From: Marmoricola sp. Leaf446
GTDB taxonomy: Bacteria; Actinomycetota; Actinomycetes; Propionibacteriales; Nocardioidaceae
Assembly (NCBI RefSeq): GCF_001424755.1
Contig: NZ_LMRF01000004.1
Location: 78,557-142,556, forward strand
DNA: 64,000 bases
Direction of reading: 5' to 3'
Made by a program: the position numbers and the translations under genes. A model generated the notes under the pieces. It was not told where the DNA came from. It saw only the letters and a program-made list of their open reading frames with translations, and did not search any database. Each line of letters begins with the position of its first letter. Within the stretch, counting starts at the first letter, position 1. Positions 17,063 to 26,272 of this stretch are shown in pieces.

Positions 17063-18681
17063 TGGTCGCCACCACGCACACCGTCTCGCTGCAGGGCACC
17101 GTCGGCCACGTCGTCGACGTGCAGGTCGACCTCGCCGCCGGGGTGGTCGGCACCTCCCTGGTGGGGCGGCCCGACACCTCCATCAACGAGGCGCGCGACC
17201 GCTGCAAGGCCGCGATCGGCAACACGGTCTTCGACAGCGACAAGCGACGCTGGCCCAACACCCGTCGCGTGACGATCCTGCTCTCGCCCACCGACCTGCC
17301 CAAGCGCGGTCCGCACTTCGACCTGGCCATCGCGGTGGCCGTGCTGGCGGCCGCCGACCCCACCATCCCCGCCGCGGCGCTGCGCGGCACCGCACTGGTG
17401 GGGGAGCTGACCCTCGACGGCCGGGTCCGCTGCGTGCCGGGCGTGCTGCCGATGGTGATGGCCGCCGCCGCCCGGGGCATCCACACCGTCTTCGTGCCCG
17501 AGCCCCAGGTCGAGGAGGCACGGATGGTGGAGGGCCTCAGCGTGTTCGGCATCCGCTCGCTCGGCCAGACGGTGGCGCTGCTGGCCGGTGAGGAGGTCCC
17601 CGACGCCCCGCCGGTCGAGGCGATGACCGGGTCACCGCTGCTGACCTGGCGCGGGGAGCAGCGCCTCGACGACCTCGACCTCGCCGACGTGCTCGGCATC
17701 CCCGACACGCGGTACGCCGTGGAGGTCGCGGCCGCGGGTGGGCACCACCTGCTCCTCACCGGCCCCAAAGGGTCCGGCAAGACCACCATCGCCGAGCGCA
17801 TCCCCGGGCTGCTGCCCGACCTGACCGACGCCGAGTCGCTCGAGCTGACGGCCGTCCACTCGCTCTGCGGCTCGCTGCCACCGGGCTCGACGCGCATCAC
17901 GCGCCCGCCGTTCCGCAACCCCCACCACTCGGCCTCGCGCAGCGGGATCCTCGGCGGCGGCACGGGACGGGTGCGCCCCGGTGACGTCAGCAAGGCCCAC
18001 CTGGGCGTGCTGTTCCTCGACGAGTTCCCGCTGTTCCCCTCCGACGTCGTCGACGCGTTGCGCGAGCCCCTGGAGGCGGGCGAGATCTCGATCTCGCGGG
18101 GAGAGGACGACGCCACCTTCCCGGCCCGGGCGATGTTCGTCTTCGCCTCCAACCCCTGCCGGTGCGGGGAGTACCACCCCTGGGCGCGCGACCACCGGTG
18201 CACCTGCTCCGAGCAGGCCCGCCGGGAGTACCGCGCCAAGGTCTCCGGCCCGGTCGCCGACCGCATCGACATCACGCGCTTCGTCGAGCCCGTCCGCGAC
18301 GGGTCCGCCGGCAGCCTGCCCTTCGAGCGCCCCGAGTCCTCGGCGGAGGTCCGCGTCCGGGTGGCCGCGGCGCGCGATCGGCAGGGCGAGCGCTACGCCG
18401 GCCTCCCGTGGCGCCTCAACGCCCACGCACCCGGTCCGGCGCTGCGGGAGGAGTGGCCGCTGGCACCCCTGGCCGCGGCCCGGCTCGAGGACGAGGTGAT
18501 GCGCACCCGCCTCACCCGGCGCGGGGCGGTGCGCGCCCATCGCGTCGCCTGGTCGGTGGCCGACCTGGCCGGGCTCGAGCGTCCCGGCCCCGAGGAGCTC
18601 GACGTCGCGCTGCGGCTGCGCTCGGCGGCACCGCTGCTCATGGGCAGCCTGCCGCGGATGGTGCGGGGGAGGACCGCGTGA
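17062..18681 (+). CDS. comM: ComM/YifB-family magnesium-chelatase-like AAA+ ATPase
   Basis: A 539-residue ATPase related to ComM, a hexameric helicase that promotes branch migration during integration of transformed DNA. The N-terminal Lon-like domain holds ATTHTVSLQGTVGHVVDVQV and LPKRGPHFDLAIA; the AAA+ core has Walker A GPKGSGKTT near residue 234, Walker B LGVLFLDEF, and the Cys-rich insert NPCRCGEYHP..CTCS. The C-terminal Mg-chelatase domain ends with RAHRVAWSVADLAG. It overlaps dprA by 4 bases. No com pseudopilin or uptake genes are in the window, so competence cannot be claimed. Confidence 0.94.
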   Translation: MVATTHTVSLQGTVGHVVDVQVDLAAGVVGTSLVGRPDTSINEARDRCKAAIGNTVFDSDKRRWPNTRRVTILLSPTDLPKRGPHFDLAIAVAVLAAADPTIPAAALRGTALVGELTLDGRVRCVPGVLPMVMAAAARGIHTVFVPEPQVEEARMVEGLSVFGIRSLGQTVALLAGEEVPDAPPVEAMTGSPLLTWRGEQRLDDLDLADVLGIPDTRYAVEVAAAGGHHLLLTGPKGSGKTTIAERIPGLLPDLTDAESLELTAVHSLCGSLPPGSTRITRPPFRNPHHSASRSGILGGGTGRVRPGDVSKAHLGVLFLDEFPLFPSDVVDALREPLEAGEISISRGEDDATFPARAMFVFASNPCRCGEYHPWARDHRCTCSEQARREYRAKVSGPVADRIDITRFVEPVRDGSAGSLPFERPESSAEVRVRVAAARDRQGERYAGLPWRLNAHAPGPALREEWPLAPLAAARLEDEVMRTRLTRRGAVRAHRVAWSVADLAGLERPGPEELDVALRLRSAAPLLMGSLPRMVRGRTA

Positions 18682-19868
18682 GCGCCGACGAGGACGAGCG
18701 GCTGGCCCGGGTGGTGCTCTCGCGCATCGGCGAGCCCGGCGACCCGCGCCTGACCGACCTCGTGCACGAGCTCGGGGCCGTGACCGTGCTGGGCGCGCTG
18801 CAGGACCAGGCGGCCGCGGGCGACCTGGCGACCGACCTGCGCGACCGGCTCGCCTCGGTCGACCCGGCCCGTGAGCTCCAGACGGCCGCCGGCCGCGGCC
18901 TGCGGTTCGTGGTCCCGGGGGACGACGAGTGGCCCGCGGGTCTGGACGCGCTCGCGCTCGCCCCGCACCTGCACGAGCGCGGCGGGGTCCCCGTCGGCCT
19001 GTGGTGCCGCGGCCCGCTGCGGCTGGCCGAGACGGTGGAGCGGTCGGTCGCGGTCGTCGGCTCGCGCTCCGCCACGACGTACGGCGCGGCCGTGGCCACC
19101 GACGTCGCCGCGGTCCTGGCGCGCGAGGACTGGACGGTCGTCTCGGGTGCCGCCTTCGGGATCGACCAGGCCGCCCACCGGGGCAGCCTGGCGGCCCGCG
19201 GGCCGACCGTGGCGGTGCTCGCCTGCGGGGCCGACCGGGCCTACCCGACCGCGCACCGCGCGCTGATCGACTACGTCGCCGACGTCGGCCTGGTCGTCTC
19301 CGAGGCCGCCCCCGGCGCCGCCCCGACGCGCATCCGGTTCCTCGCCCGCAACCGTCTGATCGCTGCTCTCGCCCGAGGGACGGTCGTGGTCGAGGCGGCG
19401 GTGCGCAGCGGCGCCCTCAACACGGCCAGCTGGACGCAGGGGCTCGGCCGCGTCGTGATGGGGGTGCCCGGCCCCGTGACCAGCGCCCCGTCCGCCGGCG
19501 TGCACCAGCTGGTCCGGGCCCGCGACGCGCTGCTCGTCACCTGCGGGGAGGAGGTGCTCGAGGCGGTGAGCCCCGTCGGCAGCTTCGCGCTCGCCGACCC
19601 GCGCGCGCCGGAGTCTGCCCGTGACCGGCTCACCGCGCGTGAGCGCCAGGTGCTCGACGCGGTGCCGCTGGTGCGTGGCGCCGACGCCCGCTCGGTCGGA
19701 CGCACCGCCGGGCTGTCCCTCACCCGCACGCAGGAGGCGCTGCTGGTGCTCCACCGCGCCGGCCTGGTCGAGCACGGGCTCGGCCGCTGGCGGGTGCGCG
19801 ACGGCGATCACGCGCTGCCCGGCCTCGACGCGCCTGCAGGGCCGCCGGCTCCGTCCTCCCTACCCTGA
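18678..19868 (+). CDS. dprA: DNA-processing protein DprA
   Basis: A 396-residue DprA/Smf protein that binds single-stranded DNA and loads RecA. The Rossmann-like core contains [45 protein letters not shown] and [22 protein letters not shown]-terminal winged-helix domain starts near residue 315 ([18 protein letters not shown]). The GTG start lies inside comM in GTGA, so translation is coupled. xerC follows within 4 bases, although xerC also has its own leaderless promoter inside the dprA 3' end. Confidence 0.95.
   Translation: MSADEDERLARVVLSRIGEPGDPRLTDLVHELGAVTVLGALQDQAAAGDLATDLRDRLASVDPARELQTAAGRGLRFVVPGDDEWPAGLDALALAPHLHERGGVPVGLWCRGPLRLAETVERSVAVVGSRSATTYGAAVATDVAAVLAREDWTVVSGAAFGIDQAAHRGSLAARGPTVAVLACGADRAYPTAHRALIDYVADVGLVVSEAAPGAAPTRIRFLARNRLIAALARGTVVVEAAVRSGALNTASWTQGLGRVVMGVPGPVTSAPSAGVHQLVRARDALLVTCGEEVLEAVSPVGSFALADPRAPESARDRLTARERQVLDAVPLVRGADARSVGRTAGLSLTRTQEALLVLHRAGLVEHGLGRWRVRDGDHALPGLDAPAGPPAPSSLP
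19861..19866 (+). promoter_or_regulatory. -10 box of a leaderless promoter (xerC)
   Basis: TACCCT overlaps the last codons of dprA and ends 6 nt before the xerC GTG at 19873. Confidence 0.55.
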
Positions 19869-19872
19869 GGCG

Positions 19873-20832
19873 GTGGCCGGTCACGACGAGGACGAGCAGC
19901 GGGAGCAGGACGAGCCCGGGCTGCCCGAGCCCTTCGCCCGGGTCCTGGGCGACTACGAGCGGCACCTGCGGGCCGAGCGCGACCTGACGGCCCACACCGT
20001 CCGCGCCTACCTCAGCGACGTCACGAGCCTGCTCGAGCACGCCGCCGCCCTCGGCCACGACGAGCTCGACCAGCTGCAGCTGCGCACGCTGCGCAGCTGG
20101 TTGGCCAAGCAGCAGACCCTCGGTCGGGCCCGCACGACGATCGCCCGCCGCGCGACCGCGGTGCGCGTGTTCACGGCGTGGGCGCGGCGCACCGGTCGGA
20201 CCGCCGACGACGTCGGTGCCTCGCTGGGGTCGCCCAGGGCGCACCGCACGCTGCCGGCCGCCCTGAGCGCCGAGCAGGCCCGGCTGCTGCTCGACGCCGC
20301 CGCCGAGCGGGCCGACGACGGCAGCCCGGTCGGGCTCCGCGACGTCGCGGTCCTCGAGCTGCTCTACGCCTCCGGCATCCGGGTCGGGGAGCTGGCCGGA
20401 CTCGACGTCGACGACCTCGACCGGGAGCGTCGGGTGGTGCGGGTGCTCGGCAAGGGCCGCAAGGAGCGGACCGTGCCCTACGGGCTGCCGGCCGACCGGG
20501 CGCTCGGACGGTGGCTCGAGGCGGGTCGCCCCGCGCTGGCCGTGAGCGGTTCCGGGGCGGCGCTCTTCCTGGGGGCACGGGGTGGCCGAGTCGACCAGCG
20601 CGCCGTGCGCACGCTGGTGCACGCCCGCCTCGCCGACGTGCCGCACGCGCCCGACATGGGCCCGCACGGGCTGCGCCACACGGCGGCGACGCACCTGCTG
20701 GAGGGCGGCGCCGACCTGCGCACCGTGCAGGAGCTGCTCGGTCACGCCTCGCTGGCGACGACGCAGATCTACACCCACGTCAGCAGCGAGCGGCTGCGTT
20801 CGGCGTACCGGCTGGCGCACCCGCGCGCCTGA
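19873..20832 (+). CDS. xerC: Tyrosine recombinase XerC
   Basis: A 319-residue tyrosine recombinase that resolves chromosome dimers at dif. An N-terminal SAM-like core-binding domain ([20 protein letters not shown]) is followed by the catalytic domain. Active-site residues are Arg170 in ASGIRVGEL, Lys in [13 protein letters not shown], His265 and Arg268 in [11 protein letters not shown], His in [13 protein letters not shown] and the nucleophile Tyr300. The context after dprA and before rpsB is the standard housekeeping position, so it is not a phage integrase. An acidic extension ([13 protein letters not shown]) precedes the core. Confidence 0.95.
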   Translation: MAGHDEDEQREQDEPGLPEPFARVLGDYERHLRAERDLTAHTVRAYLSDVTSLLEHAAALGHDELDQLQLRTLRSWLAKQQTLGRARTTIARRATAVRVFTAWARRTGRTADDVGASLGSPRAHRTLPAALSAEQARLLLDAAAERADDGSPVGLRDVAVLELLYASGIRVGELAGLDVDDLDRERRVVRVLGKGRKERTVPYGLPADRALGRWLEAGRPALAVSGSGAALFLGARGGRVDQRAVRTLVHARLADVPHAPDMGPHGLRHTAATHLLEGGADLRTVQELLGHASLATTQIYTHVSSERLRSAYRLAHPRA

Positions 20833-20847
20833 GCCTGCCCGCCGCCC

Positions 20848-21045
20848 GGGACGTCATACGACCTGGTCGTCCGGGGAGCCATCTCGTATGACGTTCCACG
20901 TCGCCGCTTGGTCCCGGGGCGGGACGTCATACGACCTGGTCGTCCGGGGAGGCATCTCGTATGACGTCCCACCTCGCCGCTTGGTCCCGGGGCGGGACGT
21001 CATACGACCTGGTCGTGCGGGGAGCCATCTCGTATGACGTCCCAC
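20848..21045. repeat. 73-bp tandem repeat, three copies, with internal inverted arms
   Basis: Copies begin at 20848, 20921 and 20994 (the third is partial, ending near 21045), a strict 73-bp period. Each unit contains GACGTCATACGA, a 22-nt spacer and TCGTATGACGT(C): arms at 20850-20861/20884-20895, 20923-20934/20957-20968 and 20996-21007/21030-21041. In the first copy the last base of the right arm differs. The array lies between the convergent xerC and M23 genes, where a bidirectional terminator would be expected. A hairpin at 40789-40834 shares the TCGTATGACG core. Confidence 0.9.
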
Positions 21046-21108
21046 GGCGGACCGGCCCACGGCGGACCGCAGGTCGGGGAGGGCCGGGAAAGGGTCGGGG
21101 AGGGCCGG

Positions 21109-21648
21109 TCAGACTGCTCCGTCGAAGAACGGCAGCAGCCGCACCGGGCCACCGCCGACCAGTGTCAGCGGGTCGAGGTAGTCCTCGCCCCGACGCAGTC
21201 CCCAGTGCAGGCAGGCGGCGGGCAGGCAGTGGCTCCCCGCGAGCGCGAGCCGGCCCACGACCTCGCCGCGCGCGACCTGCTGGTCGACGGGGATCCGAGC
21301 GGCCACGGGCTGGTAGGTCGTGCGCACGCCCCCGTGGTCGACCACGACCACGCCGCGGCCCGCGACCGTCCCGGAGAACGAGACCCGGCCCGGCAGCGCC
21401 GCCCGTACGGCCGCGCCGGGCGAGCCGGCGAGGTCGACCCCGCGGTGCCCCGACCCCCAGCGCACCTCCGGCGGGTCGAAGCCCTCCGCGATGCGGGGCC
21501 GGGGGAGCAGCGGCCAGGCGCCGTCGCGGGCGGTAGCGGGTGCCGGGTCCCACCACGCCGCCCCGGCGGTCGGAGCCGGGCCGACGAGCAGGGCGGCCAG
21601 GACGCAGAGGGCGAGCGCGCGGGGGAGGATGCGGGTGCGGGACGTCAT
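21109..21648 (-). CDS. Secreted M23/LytM-like protein
   Basis: A 179-residue exported protein. A signal peptide (MTSRTRILPRALALCVLAALL, then a PTAGA-type cleavage region) is followed by one LytM domain. The metal-ligand motif GHRGVDLAGSPG and FSGTVAGRGVVVVDHG are intact, but the HxH motif reads CLHWGLRRGEDYLDP, so the first His is Cys. This variant occurs in an actinobacterial subfamily; whether it still cleaves peptidoglycan is uncertain. The ATG at 21648 directly opens the signal peptide. It is divergent from rpsB and convergent with xerC across the repeat array. Confidence 0.82.
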   Translation of the reverse strand: MTSRTRILPRALALCVLAALLVGPAPTAGAAWWDPAPATARDGAWPLLPRPRIAEGFDPPEVRWGSGHRGVDLAGSPGAAVRAALPGRVSFSGTVAGRGVVVVDHGGVRTTYQPVAARIPVDQQVARGEVVGRLALAGSHCLPAACLHWGLRRGEDYLDPLTLVGGGPVRLLPFFDGAV

Positions 21649-21738
21649 GCGTGCCAGGCTCGGCCCCGTCGTCGGGCGACGCCAGGGCCCGGGCCCGGGC
21701 TGTGGACGAACGGCGCCGCAGGGCGCCCTGTGGACGTT

Positions 21739-21767
21739 TCGACATCCCTGTGGCCCCGGCCTAGACT
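21739..21767 (+). promoter_or_regulatory. rpsB-tsf promoter
   Basis: TCGACA (21739-21744) and TAGACT (21762-21767) are separated by 17 bp, the best -35/-10 pair in the window. The predicted start near 21774 gives a leader of about 228 nt. Confidence 0.65.
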
Positions 21768-21773
21768 GACCCC

Positions 21774-22001
21774 AGCAACCCATCCGTGGGTTGACTTCGC
21801 ACGCTCGTCGACCGTGCCACCGGTGCCTTTCCGCTCCGGTGGAGCACCACGGGCGAGGCCCTCGGTCCCACCGCAGCCCGCTGCGGTGGGTGGGGTCCCG
21901 CACGAGCGTCAGGGCAGGCCACCCCGCACCCGCGGGCCCCTGCGAGAACTGACCACGGCCCACGCGCGCCCGCGTGCGGGGCCACGACAGGAAAGAAGCA
22001 G
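21774..22001 (+). promoter_or_regulatory. Structured 5' leader of rpsB
   Basis: The 353-base gap between the M23 start and rpsB contains no gene. Its leader opens with a perfect hairpin, CAACCCA/TGGGTTG at 21776-21793 with loop TCCG, and carries a second, CCCACCGCA paired with TGCGGTGGG around 21870-21893. It ends with AGGAAAGAAG before the ATG. The length and structure suggest r-protein autoregulation; I cannot assign a known family. Confidence 0.45.
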
Positions 22002-23042
22002 ATGGCAGTCGTCACCATGCGCCAGCTCCTCGAGAGCGGCGTCCACTTCGGGCACCAGACCCGTCGCTGGAACCCCAAGATGAAGCGCTTCATCATGACC
22101 GAGCGCAACGGCATCTACATCATCGACCTGCAGCAGTCGCTGTCCTACATCGACACGAGCTTCGCGTTCATCAAGGACACCGTCGCCAAGGGCGGCACGA
22201 TCATGTTCGTCGGCACCAAGAAGCAGGCCCAGCAGGCGATCGCCGAGCAGGCCACCCGCGTCGGGATGCCCTACGTCAACCAGCGCTGGCTCGGCGGCAT
22301 GCTCACCAACTTCCAGACCGTGCACCAGCGGATCAACCGCCTCAAGGAGCTCGACGACGTCGACTTCGACGCGGTGGCCGGCTCCGGTCGCACCAAGAAG
22401 GAGCTGCTCCACATGCGTCGCGAGCAGGTCAAGCTCGACAAGACGCTCGGCGGCATCCGTGACATGACCCGCACCCCCTCGGCGGTGTGGATCGTGGACA
22501 CCAACAAGGAGCACCTGGCCGTCGAGGAGGCGCGCAAGCTCCGGATCCCGATCATCGCGATCCTGGACTCCAACTGCGACCCCGACCTGGTCGACTTCCC
22601 GATCCCGGGCAACGACGACGCGATCCGCGCCGTCTCGCTGCTGACCCGCGTGGTCGCCGACGCCGTCGCCGACGGCCTCATCTCCCGCTCCGGCGCCAAG
22701 ACCGGCACCGACGCGGGCGTGGGTGCCGACGAGCCGCTGGCCGACTGGGAGCGCGACCTGCTGCAGGGCCAGGACGGTGACAAGGTCGAGAAGGCCGCCG
22801 TCGCCGCGACCGGTGGCGACACCGCCACCGAGGCCACCCCCGCGACCGAGGCCACCGGCGCCAGCAGCGAGGCCGTCGAGGCTCCCGCCGCCGCGACCGA
22901 GGCCCCCGCCGCGGAGTCGGCCGCCGCCGAGTCCGCCGCCGTGGAGAACACCGCCGAGACCTCGACCGAGGCCTCGACCGAGAACACCGCCGACGCGGCC
23001 GCCGAGGCCGCCCCCGCGGAGACCGAGAAGAAGGAGGACTGA
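22002..23042 (+). CDS. rpsB: 30S ribosomal protein S2
   Basis: S2, 346 residues. The core starts [20 protein letters not shown] and has [25 protein letters not shown] and [18 protein letters not shown]. From about residue 255 an Ala/Glu/Thr-rich acidic tail of about 90 residues is added ([17 protein letters not shown] and similar), an actinobacterial feature. tsf follows after 2 bases, the near-universal rpsB-tsf operon. Confidence 0.97.
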   Translation: MAVVTMRQLLESGVHFGHQTRRWNPKMKRFIMTERNGIYIIDLQQSLSYIDTSFAFIKDTVAKGGTIMFVGTKKQAQQAIAEQATRVGMPYVNQRWLGGMLTNFQTVHQRINRLKELDDVDFDAVAGSGRTKKELLHMRREQVKLDKTLGGIRDMTRTPSAVWIVDTNKEHLAVEEARKLRIPIIAILDSNCDPDLVDFPIPGNDDAIRAVSLLTRVVADAVADGLISRSGAKTGTDAGVGADEPLADWERDLLQGQDGDKVEKAAVAATGGDTATEATPATEATGASSEAVEAPAAATEAPAAESAAAESAAVENTAETSTEASTENTADAAAEAAPAETEKKED

Positions 23043-23044
23043 GC

Positions 23045-23857
23045 GTGGCGATCACCGCCGCCGACGTCAAGAAGCTCCGCGACCAGACCGGCGCGGGCAT
23101 GATGGACAGCAAGAAGGCCCTCACCGAGGCCGACGGCGACTTCGACAAGGCCGCCGAGCTGCTCCGCATCAAGCTGGGCAAGAAGGCCGCCGAGCGCGGC
23201 GCCGAGCGCGAGGCCACCTCCGGCCTCGTGGTCTCCTCCGGGGGCGCGCTGGTCGAGCTCAAGAGCGAGACCGACTTCGTCGCCAAGAACGCCGACTTCG
23301 TCGCCACCGCCCAGCGCATCGCCGAGGCGGCCGACCAGGCCCGCGCCGGCGACGTCGAGACCCTCAAGGGTGTCGAGCTGGACGGCAAGACCGTGGGTGA
23401 GGTCGTCGCCGACCTCGCCGCCACCATCGGCGAGAAGATCGAGCTCGGCGAGGTCGCGCACTTCGACGGCCAGTCCGTGGTCTACCTGCACAAGCGTGCG
23501 GCCGACCTGCCGCCCGCCGTCGGCGTGCTCGTGGAGTACGACGGCAGCAACGCCGAGGCCGCCCGCGGTGCCGCGATGCAGATCGCGGCGATGAAGCCGC
23601 AGTACCTCAGCCGCGACGAGGTGCCCGCCGAGGTGGTCGACAAGGAGCGCGAGATCGGCGCTGCCATCGCCCGCGAGGAGGGCAAGCCCGACCAGGTGAT
23701 CGACAAGATCGCCGAGGGTCGCCTCAACGGCTTCTTCAAGGACGTCGTCCTGCTCGACCAGGCGTCGGTCTCGGAGAACAAGAAGACGGTCAAGGCCGTC
23801 CTCGACGCCGCCGGCGTCACCGTGAAGCGGTTCGCCCGCTTCGAGGTCGGCGCCTGA
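23045..23857 (+). CDS. tsf: Elongation factor Ts
   Basis: EF-Ts, 270 residues, the GDP exchange factor for EF-Tu. The N-terminal UBA-like domain reads [20 protein letters not shown] and [14 protein letters not shown]; the core has [19 protein letters not shown] and [14 protein letters not shown]. The GTG start is preceded by AAGGAGG overlapping the end of rpsB. A strong hairpin follows the stop. Confidence 0.97.
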   Translation: MAITAADVKKLRDQTGAGMMDSKKALTEADGDFDKAAELLRIKLGKKAAERGAEREATSGLVVSSGGALVELKSETDFVAKNADFVATAQRIAEAADQARAGDVETLKGVELDGKTVGEVVADLAATIGEKIELGEVAHFDGQSVVYLHKRAADLPPAVGVLVEYDGSNAEAARGAAMQIAAMKPQYLSRDEVPAEVVDKEREIGAAIAREEGKPDQVIDKIAEGRLNGFFKDVVLLDQASVSENKKTVKAVLDAAGVTVKRFARFEVGA

Positions 23858-23872
23858 CGCACTGACCCATCC

Positions 23873-23907
23873 ACGAAGGGCGTCGTCCACCGGACGGCGC
23901 CCTTCGT
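23873..23907 (+). terminator. Terminator hairpin after rpsB-tsf
   Basis: ACGAAGGGCGTCGTCC pairs with GGACGGCGCCCTTCGT (16-bp stem with one G-U pair, 3-nt loop), 15 bases after the tsf stop. No long U-tract, as is common in high-GC actinobacteria. Confidence 0.75.
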
Positions 23908-23995
23908 CGTGCTCGGGCACCGGGTTTCCCGCCCGCCGGGACCGTCGAGTAGGTTCCGGGGGTCGGACGACGGGGCACGCGGAAGGGGATCGGAC

Positions 23996-24733
23996 ATGGC
24001 GTACGAACGGGTGCTCCTCAAGCTCTCCGGCGAGGTCTTCGGGGGCGGCAAGGTCGGGGTCGACCCCGACGTGGTGCGCGGGATCGCGCGGGAGGTCGCC
24101 TCGGTGCAGCAGGCCGGGGTCCAGGTCGCGATCGTCACCGGCGGCGGCAACTTCTTCCGCGGTGCCGAGCTCCAGCAGCACGGCATGGACCGGGCCCGCG
24201 CCGACTACATGGGCATGCTCGGCATCGTGATGAACTGCCTGGCCCTCCAGGACTTCCTGGAGAAGGAGGGCGTGGAGACCCGCGTGCAGACCGCCATCAC
24301 CATGGGCCAGGTCGCCGAGCCCTACATCCCGCGCAAGGCGATCCGCCACCTCGAGAAGGGCCGCGTCGTCATCTTCGGCGCCGGCGCGGGCCTGCCCTAC
24401 TTCTCCACCGACACGGTCGCCGCCCAGCGGGCTCTGGAGACCAAGTGCGAGGTCGTGCTGATGGGCAAGAACGGCGTGGACGGGGTGTACGACGCGGACC
24501 CCCGCACCCACCCCGACGCGGTGAAGTACGACGAGCTCAGCTTCGACGACGCGCTGCGCCAGGGCCTCAAGGTCGCCGACGCCACCGCGTTCGCGCTCTG
24601 CATGGAGAACAAGCTGCCCATGGTCGTGTTCGGCATGAGCCCGGAAGGCAACATCCTGCGCGTCGTCCAGGGTGAGAAGATCGGAACGCTCGTCAGCGCC
24701 GGACCCGGCAGCGACGGGCGCCACCCACGCTAG
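23996..24733 (+). CDS. pyrH: UMP kinase
   Basis: UMP kinase, 245 residues, phosphorylates UMP to UDP. Motifs: [40 protein letters not shown] and [17 protein letters not shown] chose the ATG at 23996, which starts [13 protein letters not shown]; the open frame upstream lacks family similarity. TAGGTT about 45 bases upstream may be its -10. frr follows 14 bases later, the conserved pyrH-frr pair. Confidence 0.96.
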   Translation: MAYERVLLKLSGEVFGGGKVGVDPDVVRGIAREVASVQQAGVQVAIVTGGGNFFRGAELQQHGMDRARADYMGMLGIVMNCLALQDFLEKEGVETRVQTAITMGQVAEPYIPRKAIRHLEKGRVVIFGAGAGLPYFSTDTVAAQRALETKCEVVLMGKNGVDGVYDADPRTHPDAVKYDELSFDDALRQGLKVADATAFALCMENKLPMVVFGMSPEGNILRVVQGEKIGTLVSAGPGSDGRHPR

Positions 24734-24747
24734 GAGAGAAGAACCCC

Positions 24748-25308
24748 GTGACGATCAACCAGTCCCTGTCCGACGCCGACCAGCGCATGGCGAAGGCCGT
24801 CGAGGTCACCCGCGAGGAGTTCGCCGCCATCCGCGCCGGCCGGGCCAACCCGCAGATGTTCTCCAAGCTCACCGCGGACTACTACGGCACGCCCACGCCC
24901 GTGCAGCAGATCGCCTCGTTCACCGCGCCCGAGGCCCGGATCATCCTGGTCGCGCCGTACGACATGAGCGCGCTGCCGGCGATCGAGCGCGCCATCCGCG
25001 ACAGCGACCTGGGCGTGAACCCCTCCAACGACGGCAAGGTCATCCGCTGCGTCTTCCCCGAGCTGACCGAGGAGCGCCGCAAGGAGTACATCAAGATCGC
25101 CCGCGCGAAGGCCGAGGACGGCAAGGTCTCGGTGCGCAACATCCGGCGCAACACCAAGCAGGCGCTGGAGAAGCTGGAGAAGGACGGCGAGGTCGGCAAG
25201 GACGACGTCACCGGCGCGGAGAAGAAGCTGGACGGGACCACCAAGAAGCACGTCGACCAGATCGACGAGATGCTCAAGACCAAGGAAGCCGAGCTGCTCG
25301 AGGTCTGA
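24748..25308 (+). CDS. frr: Ribosome recycling factor
   Basis: RRF, 186 residues, splits post-termination ribosomes with EF-G. The sequence is canonical: RMAKAVEVTREEFAAIRAGR, ANPQMFSKLTADYYGTPTPV and TEERRKEYIKIARAKAEDG. The GTG start follows AGGAGAGAAG. A 38-base gap separates it from cdsA. Confidence 0.97.
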   Translation: MTINQSLSDADQRMAKAVEVTREEFAAIRAGRANPQMFSKLTADYYGTPTPVQQIASFTAPEARIILVAPYDMSALPAIERAIRDSDLGVNPSNDGKVIRCVFPELTEERRKEYIKIARAKAEDGKVSVRNIRRNTKQALEKLEKDGEVGKDDVTGAEKKLDGTTKKHVDQIDEMLKTKEAELLEV

Positions 25309-25346
25309 GGACCTCCGAGCACCTCGCCCGTCCGGCCCGTCTCCCC

Positions 25347-26252
25347 GTGACCCAGCCGCCGTCGCCGCAGCACCAGCCCCCGCAGCCGACCGACCCCGTC
25401 GTCCACCCGCCCGCCGAGGCGGTCAAGACCTCGCGCGCGGGCCGCAACCTGCCCGCCGCCATCGGCTCGGGGGTCGGGCTGGGCGCGGCGATCATCCTCT
25501 CGCTGGTGATCTGGAAGCCGGCGTTCATGCTCATCGTGGTCGCCGCCGTGCTGGTGGCGGTCTGGGAGATGCACCGGGGCCTGCAGGCGCGCGGGATCGA
25601 CCTGCCGCAGGAGCCGCTGATGCTCGGCGGCTCGGTCATGGTGGTCGTGGCCTTTCTGGGCGGGCGTGACGACGGCCCCGACGCGCTGATCACGGCCACC
25701 GCCGTCACCGCACTGGTGACGATGCTGTGGCTGCTGCGCCGCGGGGTCGACGGCTACGTCAAGAACGCCACCGCGTCGGTGTTCACCCTCATCTACATCC
25801 CCTTCCTGGGCTCCTTCGTGGCGCTGCTGCTCGCCGAGGACGGCAGCGACGGCGTCAAGGGCATCGTCACCTTCGTGGTGATCACCATCGCCTCCGACAT
25901 CGGGGGGTACGTCGCCGGCGTGCTGTTCGGCAAGCACCCGATGGCGCCGGTGATCTCGCCCAAGAAGTCGTGGGAGGGGTTCGCCGGGTCGGCGATCGCC
26001 TGCGTCGCTGCGGGCGTGCTGCTCGTGGTGCTGCTGCTCGGGGCCGACTGGTGGATCGGCGTCGTGCTCGGCCTGATCGCCGTGGTCATGGCGACGCTGG
26101 GCGACCTGTGCGAGTCGGTGATGAAGCGCGACCTCGGCATCAAGGACATGAGCCAGATCATCCCCGGCCACGGCGGGCTGATGGACCGGCTCGACTCGCT
26201 GCTCGCGACCATCGCCCCGATCTGGCTGGTGCTGCACTACCTCGTCTTCTGA
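25347..26252 (+). CDS. cdsA: Phosphatidate cytidylyltransferase (CDP-diglyceride synthase)
   Basis: CdsA, 301 residues, makes CDP-diacylglycerol from phosphatidate and CTP. A Pro/Gln-rich cytoplasmic N-terminus of about 40 residues precedes about eight membrane segments. The family signature is complete near the C-terminus: SVMKRDLGIKDMSQIIPGHG followed by GLMDRLDS. The frr-cdsA order is conserved, and rlmN lies downstream beyond an inserted accessory region. I chose the GTG at 25347; the upstream frame overlaps frr and shows no similarity. Confidence 0.95.
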   Translation: MTQPPSPQHQPPQPTDPVVHPPAEAVKTSRAGRNLPAAIGSGVGLGAAIILSLVIWKPAFMLIVVAAVLVAVWEMHRGLQARGIDLPQEPLMLGGSVMVVVAFLGGRDDGPDALITATAVTALVTMLWLLRRGVDGYVKNATASVFTLIYIPFLGSFVALLLAEDGSDGVKGIVTFVVITIASDIGGYVAGVLFGKHPMAPVISPKKSWEGFAGSAIACVAAGVLLVVLLLGADWWIGVVLGLIAVVMATLGDLCESVMKRDLGIKDMSQIIPGHGGLMDRLDSLLATIAPIWLVLHYLVF

Positions 26253-26272
26253 GGCGGCCCACGGGACCGCGG

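Noticed and set aside
19873-20832. Tyrosine recombinase as a phage or island integrase
   Set aside because: It sits in the conserved dprA-xerC-rpsB order and has XerC-type motifs; no att duplication or phage genes are nearby.
20848-21045. Tandem repeats as a CRISPR array
   Set aside because: The whole 73-bp unit is repeated, with no unique spacers, and no cas genes are present; inverted arms fit a terminator or intergenic repeat.
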